NCBI GenBank assembly: GCA_038239145.1
Contig: JBBSFB010000009.1
Location: forward strand, 1-64,000
Direction of reading: 5' to 3'
DNA: 64,000 nucleotides
Origin: PALSA-610 sp038239145
Lineage (GTDB): Bacteria; Actinomycetota; Acidimicrobiia; IMCC26256; PALSA-610
Part shown: positions 9,290 through 17,965 of the stretch, one piece after another
Position numbering within the stretch: position 1 is the first letter of the stretch
Layout: every line of letters begins with the position of its first letter
The notes under the pieces: generated by a model
Databases searched by the model: none
Seen by the model: only the letters and a program-made list of their open reading frames with translations
What the model was told of the DNA's origin: nothing
Program-made: the position numbers and the translations under genes

Positions 9290-9590
9290 GGCGAACGAGA
9301 CCCCGAGTCGGAGTCCTTGGCCCGGTAGAGCGCCGTATCAGCCGCGCCGGTGCAGAAGGACCGCGCCCAGGTCGTGGAGCAACCCAGCCGAGAACGCGTC
9401 GGCGGTGGACCGACCGACCTTGCCCGCGATCACCGACGCGGTCGTGATCGCGTGGCGCCAGAACCCGTCGGGGCGACCAGGAGAACGGGCTGTTGGCGAG
9501 GCGCATCACCCGGGCCGCGAGCACCTGCTCCGCCGCCGCGGGTTGGGCCGAGAGCGCCAGGAGTACATCGACTCACCGACGAGATTGTCG
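9290..9590 (-). pseudogene. HDOD-domain gene remnant, possibly with a GGDEF fragment
   Basis: Between orn and the aminotransferase the minus strand keeps pieces of an HDOD signalling protein in shifted frames. From 9572 it reads VDVLLALSAQPAAAEQ, then VLAARVMRLANSPF, the start of an HDOD domain. After a frame change comes FWRHAITTASVIAGKVGRS and ADAFSAGLLHDLGAVLLHR, the middle of the same domain, so about 50 codons that normally separate the two parts are missing. An in-frame TGA follows. In the next frame AADTALYRAKDSDSG resembles the C-terminal end of a GGDEF domain (ADxALYxAK). The gene is clearly dead; the GGDEF part is a weaker reading. Confidence 0.65.
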
Positions 9591-9619
9591 GCGGCCGACG
9601 AGCCCGACCGAAGGGTCTC

Positions 9620-10708
9620 CTACAGGAGTGTGCCCAAAGCCCCGAGCAGCGTGACGACCGAACGCTCCCGCGCCGAATGTCCCATAAGCCCAATGCGCCA
9701 ACCCTTGCCTGCAAGCTCGCCCAGGCCGCCGCCGACCTCGATGCCGAATCGCGACCGCAGCTCGCCCCGGAGCTTGACGTCGTCGGTGCCGTCGGGCAGC
9801 CACACCGACGTGAGCTGCGGAAGCCGACGGTGGACTGCAAACGGACGGAATCCGAGGTCGGGCAACGCGTCCTGCAACAGCCCGCCGACGTGGCGATGGC
9901 GAGCGTGGGTCGCGTCAAGACCCTCTTCGAGCACGACGCCGAGGCCGGCGTGCAACGCGTACAACATCGAGATCGGCGCGGTGTGGTGGTAACGACGCGC
10001 GGTCCCGACGTAGTCGGCGAGCAGACTGAGGTCGAGATACCACGATTGCGGCGGCTGCTTCCGGCCCCGCACCCGTTCGACCGCGCGGGCCGAGAAACTC
10101 AACGGCGCAAGGCCGGGTGGCACCCCGAGACACTTCTGGGTACCCGAATAGACCGCGTCGATGCCCCAGCCGTCGACGTCGACGGGGATACCACCGAGCG
10201 AGGTAACTGCGTCGACGAGCAGCAACGTGTCGGTATGTTGCAACGCGGCGAGCGGCGCAATCTCGTTCTCCACACCGGTCGACGTCTCCGCGTGCACGAC
10301 CGCGAGCAGCCGCGCGTTGCCGTGCGCGCGTTGGGCGTCGAGCAGCTGCTGCGGATCGATAGCGTGTCCCCACGGCGCGTCGACGCGCACGATCTCGGCA
10401 CCGCAGCGGCGCGCAACCTCGCACATCCGCTCACCGAACACACCGTTCACACCAATGATCGCGGTGTCGCCCGGTTCGAGCAGATTAACGAAACACGCTT
10501 CCATACCGGCCGAACCGGTGCCGCTGATCGGGAGCGTCAGTGCGTTCTGCGTGCGAAAGAGCGCCCGCAACCGATCCGCGATCTCGTCGAGCACGCCGAG
10601 GAACTCGGGATCGAGATGCCCGAGCACCGGGCGTTGAAACGCTTCCATCACCTCGGGATACGGGTTCGACGGACCCGGACCGAGCAGCAGTTGATCGGAG
10701 TGAACCAC
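9620..10708 (-). CDS. Class V aminotransferase, alanine-glyoxylate/serine-pyruvate type
   Basis: This 362-residue PLP enzyme belongs to the AGXT/SPT family, which moves amino groups between alanine or serine and glyoxylate or pyruvate. The N-terminus LLLGPGPSNPYPEVM is the family signature. GTGSAGMEACFVNLL binds the cofactor phosphate region, VHAETSTGVEN and LLVDAVTSLGG hold the PLP-contacting Asp, and SGTQKCLGVPPGL carries the Schiff-base Lys. The C-terminal Arg region GWRIGLMGHSA binds substrate carboxylate. The GTG start is supported by TAGTCT 6 bases upstream. It is convergent with orn across the HDOD remnant. Confidence 0.9.
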   Translation of the reverse strand: MVHSDQLLLGPGPSNPYPEVMEAFQRPVLGHLDPEFLGVLDEIADRLRALFRTQNALTLPISGTGSAGMEACFVNLLEPGDTAIIGVNGVFGERMCEVARRCGAEIVRVDAPWGHAIDPQQLLDAQRAHGNARLLAVVHAETSTGVENEIAPLAALQHTDTLLLVDAVTSLGGIPVDVDGWGIDAVYSGTQKCLGVPPGLAPLSFSARAVERVRGRKQPPQSWYLDLSLLADYVGTARRYHHTAPISMLYALHAGLGVVLEEGLDATHARHRHVGGLLQDALPDLGFRPFAVHRRLPQLTSVWLPDGTDDVKLRGELRSRFGIEVGGGLGELAGKGWRIGLMGHSARERSVVTLLGALGTLL

Positions 10709-10714
10709 GATCCG

Positions 10715-10720
10715 AGACTA
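10715..10720 (-). promoter_or_regulatory. Candidate -10 box, leaderless start of aminotransferase
   Basis: On the minus strand TAGTCT is followed by 6 bases and the GTG start codon at 10708. Confidence 0.5.
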
Positions 10721-10752
10721 CCGAGCGGGCGCTCGCCGGCCCGCGCCTGCGC

Positions 10753-11145
10753 TCAGGCGGCTTGGAACTCGGCCAGGCAGGGAAGGCGACGCCAACCGCG
10801 GCCGAGCACGTGCAACGCGTCGTCGACGCCGGGGTGATCGCCGACGACCAGACCGCGTGCGAGCTGAGCTGCGGCGCGCGCGACGCACGTGACCTCCGTG
10901 TCGGGGAGATCGATGTGTTCGCGCTGCGCGACCTCTTGCACCTTCGTCGCGGCGTCGAGTGCAGCCAGCGCGGCGTCGTGCATTCGATGCGTGCGCCGCA
11001 GCGTCTGCTCGATGATCAGCACCGCTCGTGTGCTCGCGATCTCGTCGGCCGTCGACGTGCGCACTTCGTGCAGATCGGACGCGATCGAGCGGACATCGTC
11101 GACCGTGAGCCCGGTCAACGCCGATCCGAAGATTTGCACGTCCAT
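10753..11145 (-). CDS. Hypothetical protein, 130 aa, mostly helical
   Basis: I do not recognise this family. The protein begins MDVQIFGSALTGLTVDDVRSI and is predicted mostly alpha-helical from its pattern (VRTSTADEIASTRAVLIIEQ, HDAALAALDAATKVQEVAQ). It has one Cys in the middle and one near the end (RLPCLAEFQAA). No signal peptide or membrane helix is visible. It stands 45 bp upstream of the aminotransferase and 80 bp downstream of ppx on the same strand. Codon use is ordinary, so I think it is a real gene. Confidence 0.55.
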   Translation of the reverse strand: MDVQIFGSALTGLTVDDVRSIASDLHEVRTSTADEIASTRAVLIIEQTLRRTHRMHDAALAALDAATKVQEVAQREHIDLPDTEVTCVARAAAQLARGLVVGDHPGVDDALHVLGRGWRRLPCLAEFQAA

Positions 11146-11224
11146 AGCTGTTATCTCGGCAAATTGCCCGACAAGTAAAGCGCGAGGGTGTCACCCGCCC
11201 CCACGCTGGATCGTCAGTGGGCGG

Positions 11225-12157
11225 TCAGGGAAGTCGGGCCGTGTCGCGCGCGAGGCCGTCGAGGATGTCGGCCTCGGACACGAGCAGCGACTCGAACCCC
11301 CAGTGCCGCATCACGCTGACCACGACGATCGCGCCGCCGACGATGACGTCGACTCGCCCCGGGTCCAGACCGGGATTGTGCTTGCGCAGTTTGACGGGCT
11401 CTGTCGCGAGGGTGCGGAAGACCTCCTCGGCGGCGGCGCGGGTAAGACGGAAGTGGTCGATGAGGTCGCTGCGGTCGGCATCGACGCCGAGCTCGATCGC
11501 GGCGAGCGTCCACACGGTTCCGGCCGTCCCCACGAGGGTGGGCGCGTCCCACGACCGGGGCATCGTCCGGGCCACGTCGGCGAGCTGGTCGCGCACGACC
11601 GATACGGCCTGACTCAGCTCCTCCGGCGACGGTGGGTCGGAATGCAGGTACTGCTCGGTGAGGCGCACGCAGCCGATGTCGAGAGAGCAGAGCCCCTCGG
11701 GCTCTTCGGTACCGACGATGAGCTCGGTCGAGCCGCCCCCCACGTCGACGACGAGGAACGGGGCCGGCTCAGTCAGGTTCGCGGTGGCACCGATGAACTC
11801 GAGCCGGGCCTCCGCGACACCTTCGAGCAGCTCGGGCCGAGCGCCGAGCAACTCCTCGGCCAGGTCGAAGAGATCGTCGCGGTTGCCGGCGTCGCGCGCG
11901 GCACTGGTTGCCGTGGCCCGGACCCGTTCGACGCCGAGATCCTTGATGGTCCTGCTGTACTCACGCAGCACCGCGAGCACGCGCTCGATCGCGTCGGGAT
12001 GGAGCAAGCGATCGCGATCGACGCCCTGGCCCAGGCGGGTGATCTGGGTGCGCCGCTCGACGGTGACGAGCTTCGCGTCGCGTCCGGGACCGTCGACGTC
12101 GGCGACGAGCAGGCGGGTCGAGTTGGTTCCCATGTCGATGGCGGCGACGCGCGTCAT
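11225..12157 (-). CDS. ppx: Exopolyphosphatase / pppGpp phosphohydrolase family (Ppx/GppA)
   Basis: This 310-residue ASKHA-fold enzyme cleaves terminal phosphate from polyphosphate or pppGpp. The N-terminal phosphate-1 loop is VAAIDMGTNSTRLLVADV, the catalytic Glu region is ATSAARDAGNRDDLFDL, and the second phosphate loop is LVVDVGGGSTELIVG. The length fits the short actinobacterial Ppx lacking the HD-like C-terminal domain. The ATG at 12157 overlaps the DUF501 stop by 4 bases (ATGA). It is the last gene of the eno-FtsB-DUF501-ppx cluster, an order common in actinobacteria. Confidence 0.9.
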   Translation of the reverse strand: MTRVAAIDMGTNSTRLLVADVDGPGRDAKLVTVERRTQITRLGQGVDRDRLLHPDAIERVLAVLREYSRTIKDLGVERVRATATSAARDAGNRDDLFDLAEELLGARPELLEGVAEARLEFIGATANLTEPAPFLVVDVGGGSTELIVGTEEPEGLCSLDIGCVRLTEQYLHSDPPSPEELSQAVSVVRDQLADVARTMPRSWDAPTLVGTAGTVWTLAAIELGVDADRSDLIDHFRLTRAAAEEVFRTLATEPVKLRKHNPGLDPGRVDVIVGGAIVVVSVMRHWGFESLLVSEADILDGLARDTARLP

Positions 12158-12639
12158 TGCAGGTTCTCCTCGACCCACCGACCGACCGGATCGTCGCCGC
12201 CGGCGAGGTGGTACGCGAGGTGGGCGTGGAGGCATTTCACGCCGCGGGCAGTGCCGCCGACGCCTCCGCTCGGGCGGGGCCCGATGTGATCGGACGCGAG
12301 CTCGGCGTCACGTTCGCGTGCGTAGCGCTCGTGGGCAGAACCAACGGCTTCCGGCGCGACCGCGGCTTCGGCGGCCCGCACGCCCCCGGCCGACTCGAGC
12401 CGGGCGACACGGAGCGAGAGGTCGGGATCGACCAGCCAGTAGCGGGTCGGCATCGGCGTGCCGTCGTCGAGGAGCGGCGCGTTGCGGATCACGGCCGGAT
12501 CGCCGTTTGCGCTGCGCACCACCACGACGAATCCGGCGCGCGGCTCCCGGCCCAACAATCGGGTCAGGGCGGTCACGTCGCGCTCGTCCCGGGAGTAGGG
12601 CGGCGGGGAATTCGCGGGCGGCGAATCGATCTTCGGCAC
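12154..12639 (-). CDS. DUF501 domain protein
   Basis: This 161-residue protein matches the DUF501 family, whose biochemical role is not established. Typical segments are TRLLGREPRAGFVVVVRSANGDPAVIRNAPLLDDGTPMPTRYWLVDP (about 27-70) and the Cys/His-containing VKCLHAHLAYHLAGGDDPVG (about 132-150). The position between the FtsB-like gene and ppx is the usual one for the family and suggests a link to division or polyphosphate metabolism by context only. The GTG start at 12639 is backed by TAGACT 6 bases upstream, implying an internal promoter. Confidence 0.85.
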   Translation of the reverse strand: MPKIDSPPANSPPPYSRDERDVTALTRLLGREPRAGFVVVVRSANGDPAVIRNAPLLDDGTPMPTRYWLVDPDLSLRVARLESAGGVRAAEAAVAPEAVGSAHERYARERDAELASDHIGPRPSGGVGGTARGVKCLHAHLAYHLAGGDDPVGRWVEENLQ

Positions 12640-12645
12640 CGCCCG

Positions 12646-12651
12646 AGTCTA
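12646..12651 (-). promoter_or_regulatory. Candidate -10 box, leaderless start of DUF501 gene
   Basis: TAGACT on the minus strand, then CGGGCG, then the GTG at 12639. It lies in the 51-bp gap after the FtsB-like gene, so DUF501-ppx may be transcribed separately from eno. Confidence 0.5.
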
Positions 12652-12690
12652 CGAAAACGGGATCGGGGAAGACGCGGTCAGGGAACCTGG

Positions 12691-13014
12691 TTAGGGGACC
12701 GTGGTGGTACTGGTGCCCGACGGGGTCGCGGTTTGGGCCGGTGCACCGGGAACGATGTCGTAGACCTGCTCCCCCGGGAACACGAGATGGAACTGTTCGC
12801 GCGCCATTCGCTCGATCTCCGCAGGAGTCTGTAGCTGCGCGGCGAGCGCGGCCAGCTTGTCGTTCTGCTCGCGCAGCACGTTCACGTCGTGCTGGGCCGA
12901 CGACACCTGGCGCCGTTGCGCGAGGTACGAGCGCGTCGGGAACACGAACACGAACAGGATCGCGACGAGCGCGAGCGCGGCGAGGGCGAGCCGGACACGG
13001 GCGCCGCGACTCAC
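12691..13014 (-). CDS. FtsB/DivIC-family septum protein
   Basis: This 107-residue bitopic membrane protein belongs to the FtsB/DivIC family, which forms the FtsQ-FtsB-FtsL complex in the divisome. A cytoplasmic MSRGARVR start is followed by one membrane helix (LALAALALVAILFVFVFP, about 9-26). A periplasmic coiled coil follows (RRQVSSAQHDVNVLREQNDKL), then the conserved IERMAREQFHLVFPGEQVY and a Thr/Ser/Pro tail. The GTG start overlaps the eno stop by 4 bases, which couples its translation to enolase, as in many actinobacteria. Confidence 0.88.
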   Translation of the reverse strand: MSRGARVRLALAALALVAILFVFVFPTRSYLAQRRQVSSAQHDVNVLREQNDKLAALAAQLQTPAEIERMAREQFHLVFPGEQVYDIVPGAPAQTATPSGTSTTTVP

Positions 13015-14324
13015 GTGCGGCCCTTCCCGGCGTCGGCCGTCGTCGCGATCCGGCCCGGGAAGGCTCGGTGGCCGAGGTACTCGGCCGCGTCACCCAGCTG
13101 CTCCTCGATCCGCAACAACTGGTTGTACTTGGCGACCCGGTCGCTCCGCGCGGGCGCGCCCGCCTTGATCTGACCGCAGTTCGTGGCGACCGCGAGGTCG
13201 GCGATGGTGGCGTCCTCGGTCTCGCCGCTCCGGTGCGACATCACGCACGTGTACGCGGCGCGCCCGGCGAGCTCGATCGTGTCGAGCGTGGCGGTGAGCG
13301 AGCCGATCTGGTTGACCTTGATGAGGATCGAGTTGGCGACGCCGGCGTCGATGCCCCGGCCGAGGCGTTCGGTGTTGGTGACAAACACGTCGTCGCCGAC
13401 GAGCTGAACGTCGGCGCCGAGCCGTGCGGTCAACGTGGCCCAGCCGTCCCAGTCGTCCTCCGCCATACCGTCCTCGATCGAGACGATCGGGTAGCGATCA
13501 CAGAGGTCGGCGAGATAATCGGCGAACTCGGCGCTGGTGAAGCTGCGTTTCTCCCCGGCCAGCTCGTACTTGCCCGCGTCGAAGATCTCCGACGCGGCAA
13601 CGTCGAGGCCGAGCGCGATCTCGCTACCGGGCCGGTACCCGGCCTTCTCGATCGCGGCGAGCAGCAGCTTCAGTGCTTCCTCGTTCGACGGGAGGTCGGG
13701 CGCGAAACCGCCTTCGTCGCCGAGACCGGTCGACAAACTGCGATCGCGGAGCAGGCCGCGCAGCGCGTGGTACGTCTCCGCGCCCCAACGCAATCCTTCG
13801 GAGAAGCTCACGGCGCCCACGGGCAGCAGCATGAACTCCTGGATGTCGACGTTGCTGTCGGCGTGGGCGCCACCGTTGAGCACGTTCATCTGCGGCACCG
13901 GCAGCACGTGCGCGTTGGCGCCGCCGACGTAGCGGTAGAGCGGCAGCCCGCATTCCTCGGAGACGGCCTTGGCCGCCGCGAGCGAGACGCCGAGGATCGC
14001 GTTGGCGCCGAGCCGTCCGGAATTATCTGTGCCGTCCAGCGCGAAGAGCACACCGTCAAGTGCGCGCTGGTCGGCGGCGTCCAGGCCGACGACCGCGTCA
14101 CGGATCTCGCCGCTGACGTTGCCGACGGCATCGAGCACGCCCTTGCCCCCGAACCGGTTGCCGCCGTCGCGGAGTTCCACCGCCTCGTGCGCCCCCGTGC
14201 TGGCCCCGCTCGGGACCGCGGCCCGGCCCCGAGCGCCCGAGATCAGTTCGACCTCGACCTCGACCGTGGGGTTGCCGCGGGAATCGAGGATCTCCCGAGC
14301 GGCGACGTCATCGATGATGCTCAC
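13011..14324 (-). CDS. eno: Enolase (phosphopyruvate hydratase)
   Basis: This 437-residue glycolytic enzyme converts 2-phosphoglycerate to phosphoenolpyruvate. The N-terminus IIDDVAAREILDSRGNPTVEVEV is characteristic. VPSGASTGAHEAVELRDG carries the mobile loop, SIEDGMAEDDWDGW and GDDVFVTN hold Mg ligands, and LIKVNQIGSLT carries the catalytic Lys. SHRSGETED and GQIKAGAPARSDRVAKYNQLLRIEE complete the signature. The GTG start has an AGGAG sequence about 8 bases before it. A 198-bp gap separates it from the slipin gene, and TATCTT near 14353 could be its -10 box. Confidence 0.97.
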   Translation of the reverse strand: MSIIDDVAAREILDSRGNPTVEVEVELISGARGRAAVPSGASTGAHEAVELRDGGNRFGGKGVLDAVGNVSGEIRDAVVGLDAADQRALDGVLFALDGTDNSGRLGANAILGVSLAAAKAVSEECGLPLYRYVGGANAHVLPVPQMNVLNGGAHADSNVDIQEFMLLPVGAVSFSEGLRWGAETYHALRGLLRDRSLSTGLGDEGGFAPDLPSNEEALKLLLAAIEKAGYRPGSEIALGLDVAASEIFDAGKYELAGEKRSFTSAEFADYLADLCDRYPIVSIEDGMAEDDWDGWATLTARLGADVQLVGDDVFVTNTERLGRGIDAGVANSILIKVNQIGSLTATLDTIELAGRAAYTCVMSHRSGETEDATIADLAVATNCGQIKAGAPARSDRVAKYNQLLRIEEQLGDAAEYLGHRAFPGRIATTADAGKGRT

Positions 14325-14445
14325 GAGAACTCCTGGGGCATGTGGGGCAAAAAGATAGACGCTTTCGCACTCCTAGTGGCAGCGAACGCACGTTCGGTGC
14401 CCCACAGTGGCCCCTCCGGCACCACCGCCCGCGCCTTCGTTGCGA

Positions 14446-14464
14446 CGATTCGTTCGACGAATCG
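14446..14464 (-). terminator. Hairpin downstream of slipin, possible terminator
   Basis: CGATTCGT and ACGAATCG form a perfect 8-bp stem around a 3-base loop, in the gap after the slipin stop and before eno. No T-tract follows on the minus strand, so it is only a weak intrinsic-terminator candidate. Confidence 0.35.
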
Positions 14465-14522
14465 CCGTGACGGAGTTCGGGGTCGTTCCCACCTGGGGCC
14501 CGGGCCCCTGCCGCCGACCGCG

Positions 14523-15389
14523 TCAGGTCGCGGGCGCGCGAGGTGCGGGCGGATCCGGAGCCGACGGCACCACCACCGGCGGCGTCGGGAGCGGGAGGGG
14601 CGCGATCCCGGCCACAGACCGGAACACGTCGAGCAGCTCGATCGGGATCGGGAAGATGATTGTCGAGTTCCGCTCGACCGAGATCTCCGCCATCGTCTGC
14701 AACGTCCGCAGCTGCATCGCGCCCGGGCTGGCGGCCATCATCGCCGCGGCCTCACCCAGCTTCTGCGACGCCTGCATCTCACCCTCGGCCGCGATGATCT
14801 TCGCCCGCCGTTCCCGCTCTGCTTCGGCCTGGCGGGCCATGGCCCGCTGCATCTGCTCGGGGAGACCGACATCGCGGATCTCGACCAGCTCCACCTCGAC
14901 ACCCCACGACTCGGTCTGCTGATCGAGCGCGATCTTCAGCTCCTGGTTGATCCGGTCCCGCTCGCCGAGCAGCTGGTCGAGCTCGTGGCGGCCGATGATC
15001 GAGCGCAGCGAGGTCTGGGCGACCAGCTGGGCCGCGTTGAACCAGTTCTGGATCTTGATGACCGACGCGACGGGGTCCTTCACCCGGAAATATGCGACCG
15101 CATCGACCGCGACCGTCACGTTGTCCTTGGTGATCACCTGCTGCGACGCGACCGGAACCGCTTGCGTCTGCAGGTTGACCCGGATGATGTGGCTGATGAA
15201 CGGCGGCACGATGAAGATGCCGGGCCCCCGAGCCCCCCGGCACCGGCCAAACACGAACAGCACACCCCGCTCGTACTCCTGCACGACCCGGACCCCGGAG
15301 GCGACCAGCCACAGCAAGACGATGATCAGGACGACGAGCAGAATTCCGACGATTGCCACGCGCACATTGTCGTCCGTGGCCGCTCGCAC
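14523..15389 (-). CDS. SPFH/Band 7 slipin-family membrane protein
   Basis: This 288-residue protein is a stomatin/slipin-like scaffold that oligomerises at the membrane. One N-terminal helix (VAIVGILLVVLIIVLLWLVA, about 11-30) anchors it. The SPFH domain begins with GVRVVQEYERGVLFVFGR and includes VNLQTQAVPVASQQVITKDNV, LRSIIGRHELDQLLGERDRI and VEIRDVGLPEQMQRAMA. A charged coiled coil (QAEAERERRAKIIAAEGE) and a proline-rich tail follow. The usual partner NfeD is not adjacent. The GTG at 15389 was chosen; another in-frame GTG is 8 codons later. It follows mazG by 9 bp. Confidence 0.9.
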   Translation of the reverse strand: MRAATDDNVRVAIVGILLVVLIIVLLWLVASGVRVVQEYERGVLFVFGRCRGARGPGIFIVPPFISHIIRVNLQTQAVPVASQQVITKDNVTVAVDAVAYFRVKDPVASVIKIQNWFNAAQLVAQTSLRSIIGRHELDQLLGERDRINQELKIALDQQTESWGVEVELVEIRDVGLPEQMQRAMARQAEAERERRAKIIAAEGEMQASQKLGEAAAMMAASPGAMQLRTLQTMAEISVERNSTIIFPIPIELLDVFRSVAGIAPLPLPTPPVVVPSAPDPPAPRAPAT

Positions 15390-15398
15390 CCCGGGGAT

Positions 15399-16835
15399 CT
15401 AGAGCGCGGCGCGCTCCCACAGCCGGCGGACGCTCGCGGGGTCGGCGGCGGCGAGGTCGACGTCGGCCTCGGCCGCGAGCCGCTCCATCCGGGTGAAGCG
15501 GTCCCGGAAACGCCCGGCCCACGCATTGAGCGCCGATTCGCCGTCGAGACCATTGCCCGCTCCGGCCGCCGCCAGTGCCGCGAGCGCCCGACCGAGCGCT
15601 TCGTCGGTCCCGGCCGGGTCGGCGACGGGCTCGGCGTCGGCATCGGAGGCGCCGAGATCAGGCGTGAGTCCGACCGACGCCGCCTTGCGCAGCAGCTTCT
15701 GCACGTAGATGAGCGACGGCAGGCCCGGCGTGATGCCCTCGACGAGCGAGATGTGACCCTTCTCGTCGTGTTTGATCTGCTCCCAGTTGGTGACCACCTC
15801 GTCGGCGGTTTCCACCTCGACCGTACCGAAGACATGCGGATGACGGCGCACCAGCTTGGCGTGGATCCCGCGGGCGACATCGGCGAGCGTGAACGCGCCC
15901 GCTTCCGATGCAAGGACCGAATGGATCATCACCTGGAAGAGGAGATCGCCGAGCTCGTCTTCGAGTCCGTCATACGCGCCCGGAGGAATATCACCGGCCG
16001 GCGCGTCGGTCGGCAGTTCGTCGATCGCGGCCGCGACCTCGTACGCCTCCTCGATCACGTGGCGGCGCAGGGAGTGATGGGTCTGGGCCGCGTCCCACGG
16101 GCAGCCGCCCGGACCTCGCAAGCGCTCTGTCAACGCGAGCAACCGCGCGAGCTCACCCGCCACCGATACGCCGCCTGTGTCGACGAACACCGAGGTCAGA
16201 TGGTCGGGCTCGACCGACCGGTCGAGCTGCGAGAGCTCCACCGTGATCAGCTGTTCGTCGGGCAGCCCGAGGCCCTGCAACACGACCACCTCGTGCTCGG
16301 GCGGGAGCACCTCGAGCAGCGCAAGCTTCACGTCGGACAACACGAACCTGGTGTCGCACTGCGCCAGGAGCATCGCACCCGAGAACCCGGCCGAGTCGAC
16401 CGTGAACGTGCGGGCGTCGATGACGCGCGCTCCCGTCATCGGATCGATGCCGAGCCGGTTCCAGGCGATGTCGGCGAAGGAGATCCCGGGCACGATCTCG
16501 ATGTCGATCCCGACCCCCCGGAGCAACGCCACCGTGCGCTCCGCTACCGACGGGCTCCCTGGCACCGCGTACGCGACCTCACCGTGCTCGTGCGCGGCCT
16601 CGACCACCCGGGCCGCGATCGCGGCGTACACGGTGTCGAGATCGTCGCCGCTGTCGTAGAGCAGGTCGAGCGGCTCGAGCTCCAAGCCTTCCCGGGCGAG
16701 CTCGTCCACGGCGGGATGACGCGCCGTGCGTACGTAGCGAACCGGTATCCGTTGTAGCGCGGCGCGCGCCGCGGGCAACAGCAGGTCGACGCCGGCCGGA
16801 CCGAGGCCGACCACGACGACGCGCGGCCGACTCAC
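15399..16835 (-). CDS. mazG: MazG nucleotide pyrophosphohydrolase with tetrapyrrole-methylase-like N-domain
   Basis: This 478-residue protein joins two domains. Residues 1-220 form a tetrapyrrole methylase-like fold (VVVVGLGPAGVDLLLPAA, VAYAVPGSPSVAERTV, VVVLQGLGLPDEQL). The MazG domain follows (GGCPWDAAQTHHSLRRHVIEEAYEVAAAID, EDELGDLLFQV) and hydrolyses NTPs or aberrant nucleotides, limiting ppGpp and mutagenic bases. The MazG EExxE and ExxD metal motifs are intact. The same fusion occurs as YabN in Bacillus. The GTG start overlaps the stop of the SurA-like gene by 4 bases, so it is coupled to that gene and to mfd. Confidence 0.9.
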   Translation of the reverse strand: MSRPRVVVVGLGPAGVDLLLPAARAALQRIPVRYVRTARHPAVDELAREGLELEPLDLLYDSGDDLDTVYAAIAARVVEAAHEHGEVAYAVPGSPSVAERTVALLRGVGIDIEIVPGISFADIAWNRLGIDPMTGARVIDARTFTVDSAGFSGAMLLAQCDTRFVLSDVKLALLEVLPPEHEVVVLQGLGLPDEQLITVELSQLDRSVEPDHLTSVFVDTGGVSVAGELARLLALTERLRGPGGCPWDAAQTHHSLRRHVIEEAYEVAAAIDELPTDAPAGDIPPGAYDGLEDELGDLLFQVMIHSVLASEAGAFTLADVARGIHAKLVRRHPHVFGTVEVETADEVVTNWEQIKHDEKGHISLVEGITPGLPSLIYVQKLLRKAASVGLTPDLGASDADAEPVADPAGTDEALGRALAALAAAGAGNGLDGESALNAWAGRFRDRFTRMERLAAEADVDLAAADPASVRRLWERAAL

Positions 16836-17965
16836 CCGGCCGCGGGAACGGTCGTCGTGGTTGTCGTCGGCGCGGCACACACGGCGTTGTCCTCCCGGCA
16901 CGTGCGCACGGCCGGGACCTTCGGCGCAGTGACGCTGTAGAAGAGCTGGCCCCGCTGGGAGTCGACGGCGAGGCTCCCCGTACCGAACTGCGGATCGATC
17001 CACACCTTCATCGACTGCAACCGGAGATCACGGGCGACGAGCGGGTTCTGCTGCAGTGCCGTCGAGAGCTCGCTTCGCAGATTGGCGTAGCTCGCGTGCT
17101 TGACCAGGATCACGTGGTAGCCGAACTGCGACTTCACGGGTCCGATCGGCTTGTCGAACGGCGCCGCGTACGCGGCGGCCTCGAACGGCGCTACGAAGGT
17201 GCCCTTGCGCAGGCATCCGACCGCGCCGCCGACCTTGGCCGAGGTGGTGTCGGTCGACTTGGTCTTGGCGAGAGCGGCGAACGAGCCGCCCGCGCTGAGC
17301 TGGTCGAGGATCGTCTGCGCGTTCGCCTGCTCCTTGACGAGGATCTGGTAGACGACCCGGCCCGACGGGCACAGATCGGTGGCGAACTCGTCGTACAACG
17401 CATGTTCCTTGGCCGGCGTGAGCGCCGTGTAGTACGCGCCGACCGCTTCCGCGCGCGCCTGACGATCGATCAGAATGTTCTGGAACGACTTCGGGAACGA
17501 CGCGAACACGGCGCCCGGGCCGGTGAACGTCTGCTGCCCGGTCGAGGGATTGGTCTGTAACTCGGTGTCGAGCGCAAACTCCTGCTTCGCATCCGTCGTC
17601 GCGCTGGTGCGCGCTTGCGGCGTGATCGTGAGCTTGAGCGCGGAGAACTGCGCGTCGAGCGCCGACTGCTCGACCAGCTGACTCAGGTAGCTCGTCGACA
17701 CGTCCTGCGCGGTGGTGTTCTTCTGATCACCGCCGAGGCTGAAGTTGTGGCTCTTCAGCAGGGTCTGGAACTGCTTGCTCCCGACGAGCTGCCCGAGCTG
17801 CTTTTTGTATTCGGCGTCGGAGACGTGGATCGAGTGCGCGCCCTTGGAGTCGGTGTAGGTCATCGACGCGGCGTCGGTCGACTTGTTCGAACACCCGGTC
17901 AGGCCGAGGGCGACCGCACCGACGAGAAGAGGAACCGCGACACGACGGAACCGGCTGGCCATCAT
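16832..17965 (-). CDS. SurA/PrsA-like peptidyl-prolyl isomerase lipoprotein
   Basis: This 377-residue lipoprotein is a probable extracytoplasmic folding factor. The signal peptide ends in the lipobox LGLTGC, giving a lipid-modified Cys near residue 27. A SurA N-terminal-like helical region (YKKQLGQLVGSKQFQTLL) follows. The parvulin-type PPIase domain (VVYQILVKEQANAQTILDQL, VGCLRKGTFVAPFEAAAY, GPVKSQFGYHVILVKH) lies at about 240-330. A poly-Thr tail ends the protein. Two adjacent ATGs (17965 and 17962) overlap the mfd stop; the first gives an ATGA overlap. This placement after mfd and before mazG is common in actinobacteria. Confidence 0.85.
   Translation of the reverse strand: MMASRFRRVAVPLLVGAVALGLTGCSNKSTDAASMTYTDSKGAHSIHVSDAEYKKQLGQLVGSKQFQTLLKSHNFSLGGDQKNTTAQDVSTSYLSQLVEQSALDAQFSALKLTITPQARTSATTDAKQEFALDTELQTNPSTGQQTFTGPGAVFASFPKSFQNILIDRQARAEAVGAYYTALTPAKEHALYDEFATDLCPSGRVVYQILVKEQANAQTILDQLSAGGSFAALAKTKSTDTTSAKVGGAVGCLRKGTFVAPFEAAAYAAPFDKPIGPVKSQFGYHVILVKHASYANLRSELSTALQQNPLVARDLRLQSMKVWIDPQFGTGSLAVDSQRGQLFYSVTAPKVPAVRTCREDNAVCAAPTTTTTTVPAAG

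Noticed and set aside
11658..16757. A 5.1-kb open frame on the plus strand across ppx to mazG
   Set aside because: It runs antisense to five well-conserved genes, its translation is Arg/Pro/Gly-rich without motifs, and high GC alone keeps stops rare in that frame.
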